DNA of 7,149 nucleotides. Origin: Clostridia bacterium (GTDB taxonomy: Bacteria > Bacillota > Clostridia > Christensenellales > QALW01). The notes beneath the pieces are model-generated. The model worked only from the letters and a program-made list of their open reading frames with translations, was not told the origin of the DNA and made no database searches. The translations under genes and the position numbers were made by a program. The stretch covers positions 1 through 7,149 of the forward strand of contig JAGCSD010000172.1 in the NCBI GenBank assembly GCA_017964345.1. The letters run 5' to 3'. Positions 1 to 6,351 of this stretch are shown here, in pieces. Each line of letters begins with the position of its first letter. Positions within the stretch are counted from its first letter, which is position 1.

Positions 1-171
1 GAAGAAAAGCTGTTCGCCCGTGTGAAACGAAATTTGAAGCCCGGCGTGCTGGTGCTGACGCATCCGACGCCGGCGACTTTGCGCGTTTTACCGCGCGTGA
101 TCGCGTTGGCGCGCGAGCAGGGATATACATTCCGTACCGTGGGACAACTGGTCGGACAAGAGAAAAAATGA
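1..171 (+). CDS. Polysaccharide deacetylase family protein, C-terminal end (partial; YlxY/PdaB-like)
   Basis: Frame 1 is open from the first base to a TGA at 169-171, giving the last 56 residues of a protein whose start lies before the window. The segment reads as the end of a NodB-fold carbohydrate esterase 4 domain. A hydrophobic strand leads into LTHPTPAT, matching the late 'L-x-HPT' motif that carries the second active-site histidine. It is followed by LPRVIALAREQGYTFRTVGQL, the usual terminal helix and strand. Family members remove acetyl groups from peptidoglycan or other cell-surface N-acetylglucosamine polymers outside the membrane. In Bacillus subtilis the sporulation-associated deacetylase gene ylxY directly precedes the M16 peptidase gene mlpA/ymxG, the same order as here, so a YlxY-type protein is the best inference. 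The catalytic Asp-His-His metal site is not in the window, so the exact subfamily is not proven. Confidence 0.78.
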   Translation, partial: EEKLFARVKRNLKPGVLVLTHPTPATLRVLPRVIALAREQGYTFRTVGQLVGQEKK

Positions 172-172
172 T

Positions 173-201
173 TTGCGCGAAACCTGTTTATACTATATAA
201 T
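173..201 (+). promoter_or_regulatory. Possible sigma-A promoter of the M16 peptidase gene
   Basis: A perfect -10 hexamer TATAAT lies at 196-201. TTGCGC at 173-178 matches three of six -35 positions, with exactly 17 nt between them. The element begins just after the deacetylase stop codon and sits in a very AT-rich patch inside otherwise GC-richer DNA. An alternative -10, TATACT, lies at 189-194 in the 13-bp core TTATACTATATAA (188-200), which recurs upstream of ftsK. Transcription would start only about 10-20 nt before the M16 start codon. This is inferred from sequence only. Confidence 0.45.
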
Positions 202-225
202 AAATAAAATAGAACGGAGAACTGT

Positions 226-1488
226 ATGGAACAGGTTTTGTTATCGAACGGAATACGGGTATGCTTGGAAGAACTGCCGCATCTGCGGTCTATTTCACTG
301 GGAATATGGGTCGGCGCCGGCTGTTTTGCCGAAACGGAAGAAAACAACGGTATTTCACATTTTATCGAACACATGGTGTTCAAGGGCACGAAAAAGCGTT
401 CGGCGAGGGAAATCGCCGGGTGCATCGACGCGCTTGGAGGGCAGCTCAACGCTTATACCGCTAAGGAATGCACCTGTTTTTACGTCAATATCCTGCGTGA
501 GCATTACGAAACCGCGGCGGACGTGTTGTGCGATCTGGTGACCTCGCCGCGGTTTGATATAGAGGACATGGAACGCGAGAAGGGCGTGGTCTTAGAAGAA
601 ATCGCCATGGTACAGGACGCGCCCGACGAGGTGGCGCTCGATCTTCTGGCAGAAGCGTATTATCACGGTCATCCGCTCGGCAGAACGATTCTCGGTCCCG
701 CCGAAACGGTACGGCGTTTGACGCGCGCGGACGTCGACGCCTATCGCGCCCGCGCCTATACGACCGGAAACCTGGTCGTTTCGGTCGCCGGCTCCTTTGA
801 CAGAAAAAACATTCTTTCCCTGCTGGAAGAAAAGTTGGCGGATATGCCGCGGGGGAAGGAGTTGGACAAAGCGCCCGCTTTTTTCCCTCAAAAACCGTGC
901 GTCAAGGTGATAAAAAAAGAGATCGAACAGGTAAATCTGTGTCTTGCATTCCCCGGCGTGGCGCAAACGAGCGACGAGTATTACACGCAGACCATGCTCG
1001 CTAACATTTTCGGCGGCGGTATGAGCAGTCGCCTTTTCCAGCGCGTGCGCGAGGAACACGGCATGACGTACGCAATTTACGCCTATCTCTCTTCCGCTGT
1101 CCGTTCCGGCGTTTTCACCGTTTATGCCGGCATGAATCCGAATCAGGCGACGGAGGTGTGGCGCCTGATCGGGGACGAAGCGGATAAAATCGCGCGGCAT
1201 GGCGTCACACAACAGGAATGGAAAGAGGCGCGCGAACAGCTCAAGGGCAGTTTTGTGCTGGGGTTGGAGAGCGCTTCGGCACGCATGACACGCAACGGGC
1301 GCGTAACGCTTTTGAACGGGTACACGGCGACGGTGGACGAGGTTTTGACGAAAATCGACGGAGTGAGCAAGGAAGAACTGGACGCTTGCGCGCGGAAAAC
1401 GTTTGATCGCTCCCGCATGAGCGCCGCGGCGGTAGGTAAGTGTGAAGAAGACGGGGAACTTGTCAAACAACTGTGCGCTGAAAAATAA
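226..1488 (+). CDS. M16 family zinc metallopeptidase (processing-peptidase-like, YmxG/MlpA type)
   Basis: This 420-residue protein has the length and two-domain layout of bacterial M16B peptidases, relatives of the mitochondrial processing peptidase beta subunit. The inverted zinc motif HxxEH is intact at residues 45-49 (H45-F-I-E48-H49) and continues into MVFKGT. The conserved downstream glutamates lie in EREKGVVLEEIAM: E118 and E125 sit at the spacing expected from the MPP family, E125 being the likely third zinc ligand. The C-terminal half carries GGGMSSRLFQRVRE followed by GMTYAIYAYLSS, the conserved Arg/Tyr substrate-binding region. No signal peptide is visible, so it is probably cytosolic. 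The ATG at 226 is preceded by GGAGA at 216-220, 5 nt upstream. Its position after a YlxY-like deacetylase gene matches Bacillus mlpA. The family degrades or processes short polypeptides, but the physiological substrate here cannot be read from sequence. The stop is TAA. Confidence 0.93.
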   Translation: MEQVLLSNGIRVCLEELPHLRSISLGIWVGAGCFAETEENNGISHFIEHMVFKGTKKRSAREIAGCIDALGGQLNAYTAKECTCFYVNILREHYETAADVLCDLVTSPRFDIEDMEREKGVVLEEIAMVQDAPDEVALDLLAEAYYHGHPLGRTILGPAETVRRLTRADVDAYRARAYTTGNLVVSVAGSFDRKNILSLLEEKLADMPRGKELDKAPAFFPQKPCVKVIKKEIEQVNLCLAFPGVAQTSDEYYTQTMLANIFGGGMSSRLFQRVREEHGMTYAIYAYLSSAVRSGVFTVYAGMNPNQATEVWRLIGDEADKIARHGVTQQEWKEAREQLKGSFVLGLESASARMTRNGRVTLLNGYTATVDEVLTKIDGVSKEELDACARKTFDRSRMSAAAVGKCEEDGELVKQLCAEK

Positions 1489-1511
1489 AACTTTCTTTTT
1501 TATAGAATATA

Positions 1512-1526
1512 TGTTATACTATATAA
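1512..1526 (+). promoter_or_regulatory. Possible extended -10 promoter for the ftsK-rimO-pgsA-cinA-recA operon
   Basis: TG at 1512-1513, one base, then TATACT at 1515-1520 form an extended -10 element. No good -35 is seen; TTTCTT at 1492-1497 is 17 nt upstream but weak. The 13-mer TTATACTATATAA (1514-1526) is identical to the one at 188-200 ahead of the M16 gene. It is itself an imperfect inverted repeat, TTATA-CTA-TATAA. The site lies about 60 nt before the ftsK start, in an AT-rich spacer after the M16 stop codon. It is the only promoter candidate I see upstream of the tightly packed genes that follow. Confidence 0.42.
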
Positions 1527-1583
1527 CGTCAGAAAATGGCAGATCATGCGGTCACGCATACGGATAGGAATGAAGGGCGATTC

Positions 1584-2489
1584 ATGGCACAGAAAAAGAA
1601 GAAAACCGCAACGAAAGGTAAAACGAAACAGGTAAAACAGGAATCACGCAGTTATGAAATATGGGGCGTGGTCTTGATTTTACTCGGCGTTTTGCTGTTG
1701 ATCGCGCTGCTCGTTCATACGGACAGCATTTTCAAGAGCGTGCTTGCAGACGGCTTTCTGCGCGGCGTGTTCGGCGTCGGCGCGTATGGGATCCCCGTGG
1801 CGCTGATCGGTTTTGGCGTTACCGGAATTCTTCATCGCAAGCGCACGGTCCACGCGGGCAGGATCTGCATTTCCGTGCTTTTGGCGCTGGCTTTGATCGG
1901 ACTGGCGCATCTGTGTTTTGTGCCGTTCGCCCCGGTCGGCACCGCTCAAAGCACTTCGTCGTACGCCGACGCGCTTGCCGAAGCGTACAGCGCGGGCAAG
2001 GACCATCAGGGCATGGGCGCTTTCGCGGCGCTGTATACCTATCCGCTTTCCCGTCTTGTTACGGACGCGGGCGCGGCGGCCGTATTTGTGGCGATCGTGC
2101 TGATCGCTTTGATCGTATTGCGCAAGCTCTCCCTGCGCCCGGGCATGGAAAAGGTGGAACACGCCGTAAAAACGACGGGCGAAAAGGTGCAGACAAGTCT
2201 CAATCAAGCCAAACTGCGCCGCCTTGCCAAGCGGAACAAAACGTATGATTATTCGATTCTTGACGAGGACGAGCAGGGGTTTGATGATCCGCGCGGCTCT
2301 TATGCGGCGCCGCGCACGATCACGCTCGGCGAGCAGGAAGAAAACGATTTCGGTGAAAAAACGCTTTTACAGGGGGATGAACTTGCCTTAAAATATCGCC
2401 CGCGCAACCGAACGGTCAAAATCAAGCAATATAATCAACAGGGCGAAACCGCCATTCAGCCGGATGGTGCCCAAACCGAGAAAAACTAG
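1584..2489 (+). CDS. ftsK: DNA translocase FtsK/SpoIIIE, N-terminal membrane domain and linker (ends at in-frame TAG)
   Basis: These 301 residues form the membrane anchor of an FtsK/SpoIIIE translocase, which sits at the division or sporulation septum and pumps chromosomal DNA through it. A Lys-rich N-terminus (residues 4-18) precedes four predicted transmembrane helices at about 26-44, 62-83, 92-112 and 162-179. The stretch GMGAFAALYTYPLSRL (143-158) before helix 4 resembles the conserved FtsK 4TM signature. Residues 181-301 are a charged, low-conservation cytosolic linker. I chose the ATG at 1584 because GAAGGG (1572-1577) lies 6 nt upstream. The in-frame ATG at 1536 has no ribosome binding site and adds an unlikely 16-residue extension. 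The frame ends at TAG 2487-2489, yet the same frame stays open afterwards into the motor (2529-3974), so this is probably half of one gene. By itself it would anchor nothing catalytic. Confidence 0.85.
   Translation: MAQKKKKTATKGKTKQVKQESRSYEIWGVVLILLGVLLLIALLVHTDSIFKSVLADGFLRGVFGVGAYGIPVALIGFGVTGILHRKRTVHAGRICISVLLALALIGLAHLCFVPFAPVGTAQSTSSYADALAEAYSAGKDHQGMGAFAALYTYPLSRLVTDAGAAAVFVAIVLIALIVLRKLSLRPGMEKVEHAVKTTGEKVQTSLNQAKLRRLAKRNKTYDYSILDEDEQGFDDPRGSYAAPRTITLGEQEENDFGEKTLLQGDELALKYRPRNRTVKIKQYNQQGETAIQPDGAQTEKN
2487..2489 (+). other. In-frame amber stop splitting ftsK
   Basis: TAG lies in the same reading frame as both the membrane-domain ORF before it and the motor ORF after it. The 13 codons between the stop and the next ATG (2490-2528) are open and end in AYKAPP, continuing as MSLLNPP. 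This matches the conserved 'Y-x-x-P-x-x-x-L' boundary of the FtsK motor. A single base change from CAG, AAG, GAG or a tyrosine codon would explain the stop. Reading through it gives about 796 codons, close to the length of SpoIIIE. Confidence 0.9.
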
Positions 2490-2528
2490 GCGAAAAAGTC
2501 GACGGAGAGCGCGTATAAAGCGCCGCCG

Positions 2529-3974
2529 ATGTCCCTTTTGAACCCGCCTGTTTCTCCGCGCCGCAGCGGCACGCAGGATCATTCGGAAAAAATCGAAATG
2601 ATGGAATCCACTCTCCGCAGTTTCGGCATCGAAGCGTGGGTGGAGAATATCACGGTGGGACCTGCGATCACGCGGTATGAGCTTTCCATTGCCAGAGGTA
2701 CGCGCGTGAGCAGGATCCTCAATCTTTCGGACGACATTGCGCTGTCCATGGCGGCGGTCGGCGTGCGTATCGAAGCGCCGATCCCCGGAAAATCCGCTAT
2801 CGGCATTGAAATTCCAAACGATACGGTGTCTATGGTCACGCTGCGCGAAGTGCTGGAGGACGACGCGTTTCAAAAGCATAAATCTCCGGTCGCGGTGGGG
2901 CTCGGGAAGGACATCACCGGCACGGCGATCGTCGCCGACCTTGCCAAAATGCCGCATCTTCTGATCGCCGGGCAGACGGGCGCGGGTAAATCGGTGTGCA
3001 TCAATTCCATTATCACGAGCCTGCTCTATAAATCGTCGCCCAAGGACGTGCGCCTGATCTTAGTCGATCCCAAGATGTTAGAGCTGAACGTGTATAACGG
3101 CATTCCGCAACTGATGACGCCGGTCGTGACCGATCCCAAAAAGGCGGCGGGCGCGTTGCAGTTCGTCGTGCGGGAAATGGAAAAACGCTATGAGACCTTT
3201 GCCAAACGCAAGGTCATGGATATTTACCGCTACAATGAAGTGGCGCAGGAGAACGGGGAAGACACCATGCCCCGCATCGTCGTGATCGTCGATGAGTTAA
3301 ACGATCTGATGCTCGTCGCGCGCGGCGAGGTGGAGGACAGCGTCATGCGCATCGCACAGCTGGCGCGAGCCGCGGGTATCTATTTGATTCTTGCAACCCA
3401 GCGCCCGAGCGTGAACGTCATCACGGGTGTCATCAAGGCAAACATTCCGTCACGTATCGCGTTTGCGGTCGCCTCGGGCGTGGACTCCAAAACGATTCTC
3501 GATTCCACGGGTGCCGAAAAGTTGGTAGGCAAGGGCGATATGCTGTTCCACTTAAACGGCTCTCCGAAACCGGTGCGCGTACAGGGCGCGTTTGTGGGCG
3601 AGCAGGAGATTGAAAAAGTCGTGGATGCGATCAAAGCGATGAATATGGAAGCCAAGTACATTGCCGAAGAACAACTCATCATGCGTGAACTCAAGCCCAC
3701 GCACGGGGGTACGGGAGAGAATCCCAATGACGCTGAGAGCAATGAGGGCGAGGACGAACTGTTCCCGGCGGCGGTGGAATATGCCATTGAATGCGGCAAC
3801 GTGTCGATTTCGGCGCTTCAGCGGCGTTTTAAGGTCGGTTACGCCCGTGCCGGCAGACTGATCGACGATATGGAACTGCGCGGTATCATTGAACCTTCCC
3901 AGGGCGCCAAAGCGCGCAAGGTGCTGGTGACACGGGAGCAGTTTTGGGCGATGTATGATGAAAGACTGGATTAA
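2529..3974 (+). CDS. ftsK: DNA translocase FtsK/SpoIIIE, ATPase motor and gamma domain (continues frame after in-frame TAG)
   Basis: This 481-residue segment is the cytosolic motor of FtsK/SpoIIIE, an ATP-driven hexameric double-stranded DNA pump. The alpha domain (about 20-120) contains GPAITRYEL and IEAPIPGKSAIGIEIPN. The RecA-like beta domain has Walker A GQTGAGKS at 148-155, VDPKMLEL, Walker B IVVIVDEL ending at D255-E256, and LATQRPSVNVITGVIKANIPSR. The C-terminal gamma winged helix (about 409-475), which reads orientation sequences on DNA in the family, contains ISALQRRFKVGYARAGRLIDDMELRGII. Walker B reads DELNDLM, with Asn258 where Ala is usual. The ATG at 2529 has no ribosome binding site at normal distance (GGAGAG at 2504-2509 is 19 nt away) and falls inside a conserved motif. 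It is therefore probably not a natural start; the codons belong to the upstream reading frame across the TAG. Whether it is the vegetative FtsK or SpoIIIE cannot be decided. The stop is TAA, 3 nt before rimO. Confidence 0.88.
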   Translation: MSLLNPPVSPRRSGTQDHSEKIEMMESTLRSFGIEAWVENITVGPAITRYELSIARGTRVSRILNLSDDIALSMAAVGVRIEAPIPGKSAIGIEIPNDTVSMVTLREVLEDDAFQKHKSPVAVGLGKDITGTAIVADLAKMPHLLIAGQTGAGKSVCINSIITSLLYKSSPKDVRLILVDPKMLELNVYNGIPQLMTPVVTDPKKAAGALQFVVREMEKRYETFAKRKVMDIYRYNEVAQENGEDTMPRIVVIVDELNDLMLVARGEVEDSVMRIAQLARAAGIYLILATQRPSVNVITGVIKANIPSRIAFAVASGVDSKTILDSTGAEKLVGKGDMLFHLNGSPKPVRVQGAFVGEQEIEKVVDAIKAMNMEAKYIAEEQLIMRELKPTHGGTGENPNDAESNEGEDELFPAAVEYAIECGNVSISALQRRFKVGYARAGRLIDDMELRGIIEPSQGAKARKVLVTREQFWAMYDERLD

Positions 3975-3977
3975 CGT

Positions 3978-5288
3978 ATGAACAAAGCGGCGATCATTTC
4001 ACTGGGATGCAACAAAAACCTGGTGGATTCCGAAGTGATGGCGGGATATTTGAAGCAAGGCGGTTTTGATTTGACGGACGATCCCGCGCAGGCGGAGGTC
4101 ATCATCGTAAATACCTGCGGCTTTATCGAGGATGCCAAGACGGAAGCGGTGGATACGATCCTTGCCATGGCGGAACATAAAAAGAAAAAATGCCGCGCGC
4201 TGCTCGTTTCGGGATGTCTGTCACAGCGGTACCCGGAAGCGATTGCCGCCATGCCGGAAGTGGACGGCGTGCTGGGGGCATACGCCTACGCCGACGTTGC
4301 CCGGATCGCACGCGACGCGCTGGAGGGCAAAAAGCCGCGCGAAACGGCGGGCGATCCGCGATATCTCGATCACGTGCCCGACCGGGTGCTTTCCACAAAG
4401 GGTTACGCTTACTTAAAAATAGCGGAGGGGTGCTGTAACCGCTGCTCCTACTGCGCTATTCCGTCCATCCGCGGAAAGTACGTTTCACGCGATATGAACA
4501 GTCTCCTGAATGAAGCGGCGTTTCTGAAAGCCCAAGGCGTTAAGGAAATCGTTTTAACGGCGCAGGATACGACGCGCTATGGGAGCGACGACGGTAAAAA
4601 CCGTTTTGCCGAGCTTTTGGAAAAGATCGCTCTGCTCGGCTTTGATTGGGTGCGTTTTCTCTATGCGTACCCATCCACGCTGGATGAAAAAGCGATCCGC
4701 GTGATCGAAAAATACGACAATATCTGCAAATACATAGATATGCCCATCCAGCACACGGAGGACGGAATGCTTGCCCGTATGAACCGGCATTATGACTGTG
4801 CCTGCCTCGAACGTATTTATCGGCGTCTGCAGGATTCTCCGTTTGACTGGGCGCTGCGTACCACGCTGATGTGCGGCTTTCCGGGGGAAACGGAAGCCGA
4901 TCACAAAGCCATGCTCCGGTTTTTGGAAGAACATCCGTTTGACCATGTCGGCGTATTTGCTTTCTCCCGCGAGGAAGGAACGCCCGCGGAAACCATGCGT
5001 CCGCGTTGCCGCAGGGCGACGGCGCTCCGCCGATGCGACGAGGTGATGCTTCGCCAAGGCGAAATCGCCCATGCGCGCAACAAGCGCCGCGAAGGAAAGA
5101 CCTATCGCACGTTCGTCGAGGGTTTTGATCAAGAGCAGAACTGCTGGATCGGGCGAACGGAGTTCTTGGCGCCGGAGGTGGACGGCAAGGTGTTTTTTAC
5201 AGGGGATGACATACAACAAGGTACGTTTGTGAACGTTCAGATCGAAGAAGCCTTCGGTGTGGACTTTTTCGGGAGGAAAGCGGAATGA
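3978..5288 (+). CDS. rimO: Ribosomal protein uS12 methylthiotransferase RimO
   Basis: RimO is a radical SAM enzyme with two iron-sulfur clusters that adds a methylthio group to a conserved aspartate of ribosomal protein S12. The 436 residues have the normal family length and order. The N-terminal MTTase domain has cluster cysteines C11 (in ISLGCNKNLVDSE), C47 (NTCGFIEDA) and C80 (SGC). The radical SAM domain has the CxxxCxxC motif at C152, C156 and C159 within LKIAEGCCNRCSYCAIPSIRGK. A C-terminal TRAM domain spans about 372-436. LGCNKNLVDSE and the following GFIEDAK are typical of RimO rather than its tRNA-modifying relative MiaB. The usual Asp after the first radical SAM cysteine is Cys153 here. 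The ATG lies 3 nt after the ftsK stop with no strong ribosome binding site, suggesting translational coupling. It overlaps pgsA by 4 nt. Confidence 0.96.
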   Translation: MNKAAIISLGCNKNLVDSEVMAGYLKQGGFDLTDDPAQAEVIIVNTCGFIEDAKTEAVDTILAMAEHKKKKCRALLVSGCLSQRYPEAIAAMPEVDGVLGAYAYADVARIARDALEGKKPRETAGDPRYLDHVPDRVLSTKGYAYLKIAEGCCNRCSYCAIPSIRGKYVSRDMNSLLNEAAFLKAQGVKEIVLTAQDTTRYGSDDGKNRFAELLEKIALLGFDWVRFLYAYPSTLDEKAIRVIEKYDNICKYIDMPIQHTEDGMLARMNRHYDCACLERIYRRLQDSPFDWALRTTLMCGFPGETEADHKAMLRFLEEHPFDHVGVFAFSREEGTPAETMRPRCRRATALRRCDEVMLRQGEIAHARNKRREGKTYRTFVEGFDQEQNCWIGRTEFLAPEVDGKVFFTGDDIQQGTFVNVQIEEAFGVDFFGRKAE

Positions 5289-5872
5289 ATTTGCCTAATA
5301 AACTGACGATGATACGCATTTTACTGACGCCGGTTCTGATGATAACATTCTATTGCCGGCTGTATACTCTGTCAGCGGTCTTCTTTGTCCTCGCCGCGCT
5401 GACCGATCTGTTAGACGGACGCCTCGCCCGCCAAAAGAATCTGGTGACGACGTTTGGTAAATTCTTTGATCCGCTGGCGGATAAATTGATCAACCTGACG
5501 GCGCTGGTCCTGCTTGTTTCCCGCGTGACGGAAACGCAGGCGGCGTGGTACGCGGGGCTTTTGACAGTGAGTGTCTGCGTGATCGTGATTCGCGAGATAA
5601 CGGTGACGAGTCTGCGCGCGCTGGCGGCGTCCGAGGGGATCGTGATCGCCGCAGACCGGCTTGGAAAGCTGAAAACCGTGGTGCAGGATGTGGCGATCGT
5701 TTTGATGCTTTTGGACGAATCCGCCGTTTCCGCCGTGCCGTTCGCGGGACAGATCCTGCACTGGACGGCGGTCGTGACGCTCGTTGCGGCGCTGATGCTG
5801 ACCATTCTCTCCGGCGTACATTATTTTACCGCGAATAAAGAATTGATCGGAAAGATCATGAAGGATATATGA
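5285..5872 (+). CDS. pgsA: CDP-diacylglycerol--glycerol-3-phosphate 3-phosphatidyltransferase
   Basis: PgsA makes phosphatidylglycerol phosphate from CDP-diacylglycerol and glycerol 3-phosphate in the cytoplasmic membrane, the committed step to phosphatidylglycerol and cardiolipin. The 195 residues match the family in size. The CDP-alcohol phosphotransferase signature D-x2-D-G-x2-A-R-x8-G-x3-D-x3-D is complete: D41, D44, G45, A48, R49, G58, D62 and D66. The N-terminus MNLPNKLTMIRILLTPV is typical of PgsA. Hydrophobic helices are visible at about 12-37, 69-82, 88-105, 137-150 and 158-177. GGGAGG at 5271-5276 gives a strong ribosome binding site 8 nt before the ATG, which overlaps the rimO stop (ATGA). 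The position before cinA and recA is conserved in Firmicutes and supports PgsA over other CDP-alcohol transferases. Confidence 0.95.
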   Translation: MNLPNKLTMIRILLTPVLMITFYCRLYTLSAVFFVLAALTDLLDGRLARQKNLVTTFGKFFDPLADKLINLTALVLLVSRVTETQAAWYAGLLTVSVCVIVIREITVTSLRALAASEGIVIAADRLGKLKTVVQDVAIVLMLLDESAVSAVPFAGQILHWTAVVTLVAALMLTILSGVHYFTANKELIGKIMKDI

Positions 5873-6351
5873 AAACGTTGTTTGAGTCCCTGATCGATCG
5901 CCGCATCACCGTGGCGACGGCGGAATCCTGTACCGGCGGCAATATCGCCGCGTCGTTTGTCGCCTATCCCGGTATTTCGGACGTATTTCTGGCGGGACTG
6001 GTGACGTATGCCAACAGCGCCAAGGAACAGGTGTTGGGAGTGGAAAAACGCGTGCTGGACCGCTTCGGCGCGGTCAGTTATGAATGCGCGTTTCAAATGC
6101 TCGCCGGCGCGAGGCGCGTCAGCGGCGCGGACGCCGCTGTTTGTACGACCGGCATAGCCGGTCCCGGCGGGGGAAGCAAAGAAAAACCGGTGGGGCTGGT
6201 GTACGTCGGCGTTTCCTGTCAACAAAAAAGCATAGTGGAGAAGTGCTGTTTTTCCGGCACGCGGCAGGAGATCATTCGGCAGGCGACGGACAGAGCGCTC
6301 CTTCTTCTTGACAAACAAATAAAGCAAAACGGAGGCGATCAAGATGGCTGA
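5869..6351 (+). CDS. Nicotinamide-nucleotide amidohydrolase, stand-alone CinA C-terminal domain (PncC type)
   Basis: This 160-residue protein consists only of the CinA-C domain. Family members deamidate nicotinamide mononucleotide to nicotinic acid mononucleotide, recycling the by-product of NAD-using reactions such as bacterial DNA ligase. The motif [11 protein letters not shown] (14-24) contains the predicted nucleophile Ser20. [12 protein letters not shown] carries conserved Lys52, the likely catalytic partner. [22 protein letters not shown] (from residue 93) is the glycine-rich family signature. The N-terminal MoCF/ADP-ribose pyrophosphatase domain of full-length CinA (over 400 residues, as in Bacillus) is absent. 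The ATG overlaps the pgsA stop by 4 nt, and no remnant of the missing domain lies upstream. The product is therefore naturally short, like PncC of Enterobacteria, rather than visibly truncated. AAGGA at 5861-5865 is a close-set ribosome binding site. Its end overlaps recA by 8 nt. Confidence 0.93.
   Translation: MKTLFESLIDRRITVATAESCTGGNIAASFVAYPGISDVFLAGLVTYANSAKEQVLGVEKRVLDRFGAVSYECAFQMLAGARRVSGADAAVCTTGIAGPGGGSKEKPVGLVYVGVSCQQKSIVEKCCFSGTRQEIIRQATDRALLLLDKQIKQNGGDQDG

Noticed and set aside
592..1470. Long minus-strand open frame (292 codons) opposite the M16 gene
   Set aside because: It lies wholly over a gene with intact family motifs, its translation is Arg/His/Phe-rich without a recognisable domain, and such shadows are expected in GC-rich codon usage.
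1486..1505. T-rich stretch after the M16 stop as an intrinsic terminator
   Set aside because: No GC-containing hairpin precedes the T run; only weak A/T pairing is possible.
1536..1583. Upstream in-frame ATG as the ftsK start
   Set aside because: There is no ribosome binding site before 1536, whereas 1584 has GAAGGG at 6 nt and gives a typical Lys-rich FtsK N-terminus.
2487..2489. Pyrrolysine or another recoded amber residue in ftsK
   Set aside because: The site is in a variable linker with no functional reason for a special residue, and nothing in the window indicates amber recoding; it is kept only as a check under the finding.
2388..2957. Minus-strand open frame covering the ftsK break
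   Set aside because: Its translation is Arg/His-rich and domainless, while the plus strand encodes FtsK residues on both sides; it does not explain the TAG.
5231..5238. GAACGTTC palindrome as a LexA box
   Set aside because: Gram-positive LexA sites need four bases between GAAC and GTTC; this has none and lies inside rimO coding sequence.
6308..6336. Perfect TTGACA (6308-6313) as the -35 of a recA promoter
   Set aside because: At 16-18 nt downstream there is only the GGAGG ribosome binding site region, with no -10-like hexamer.
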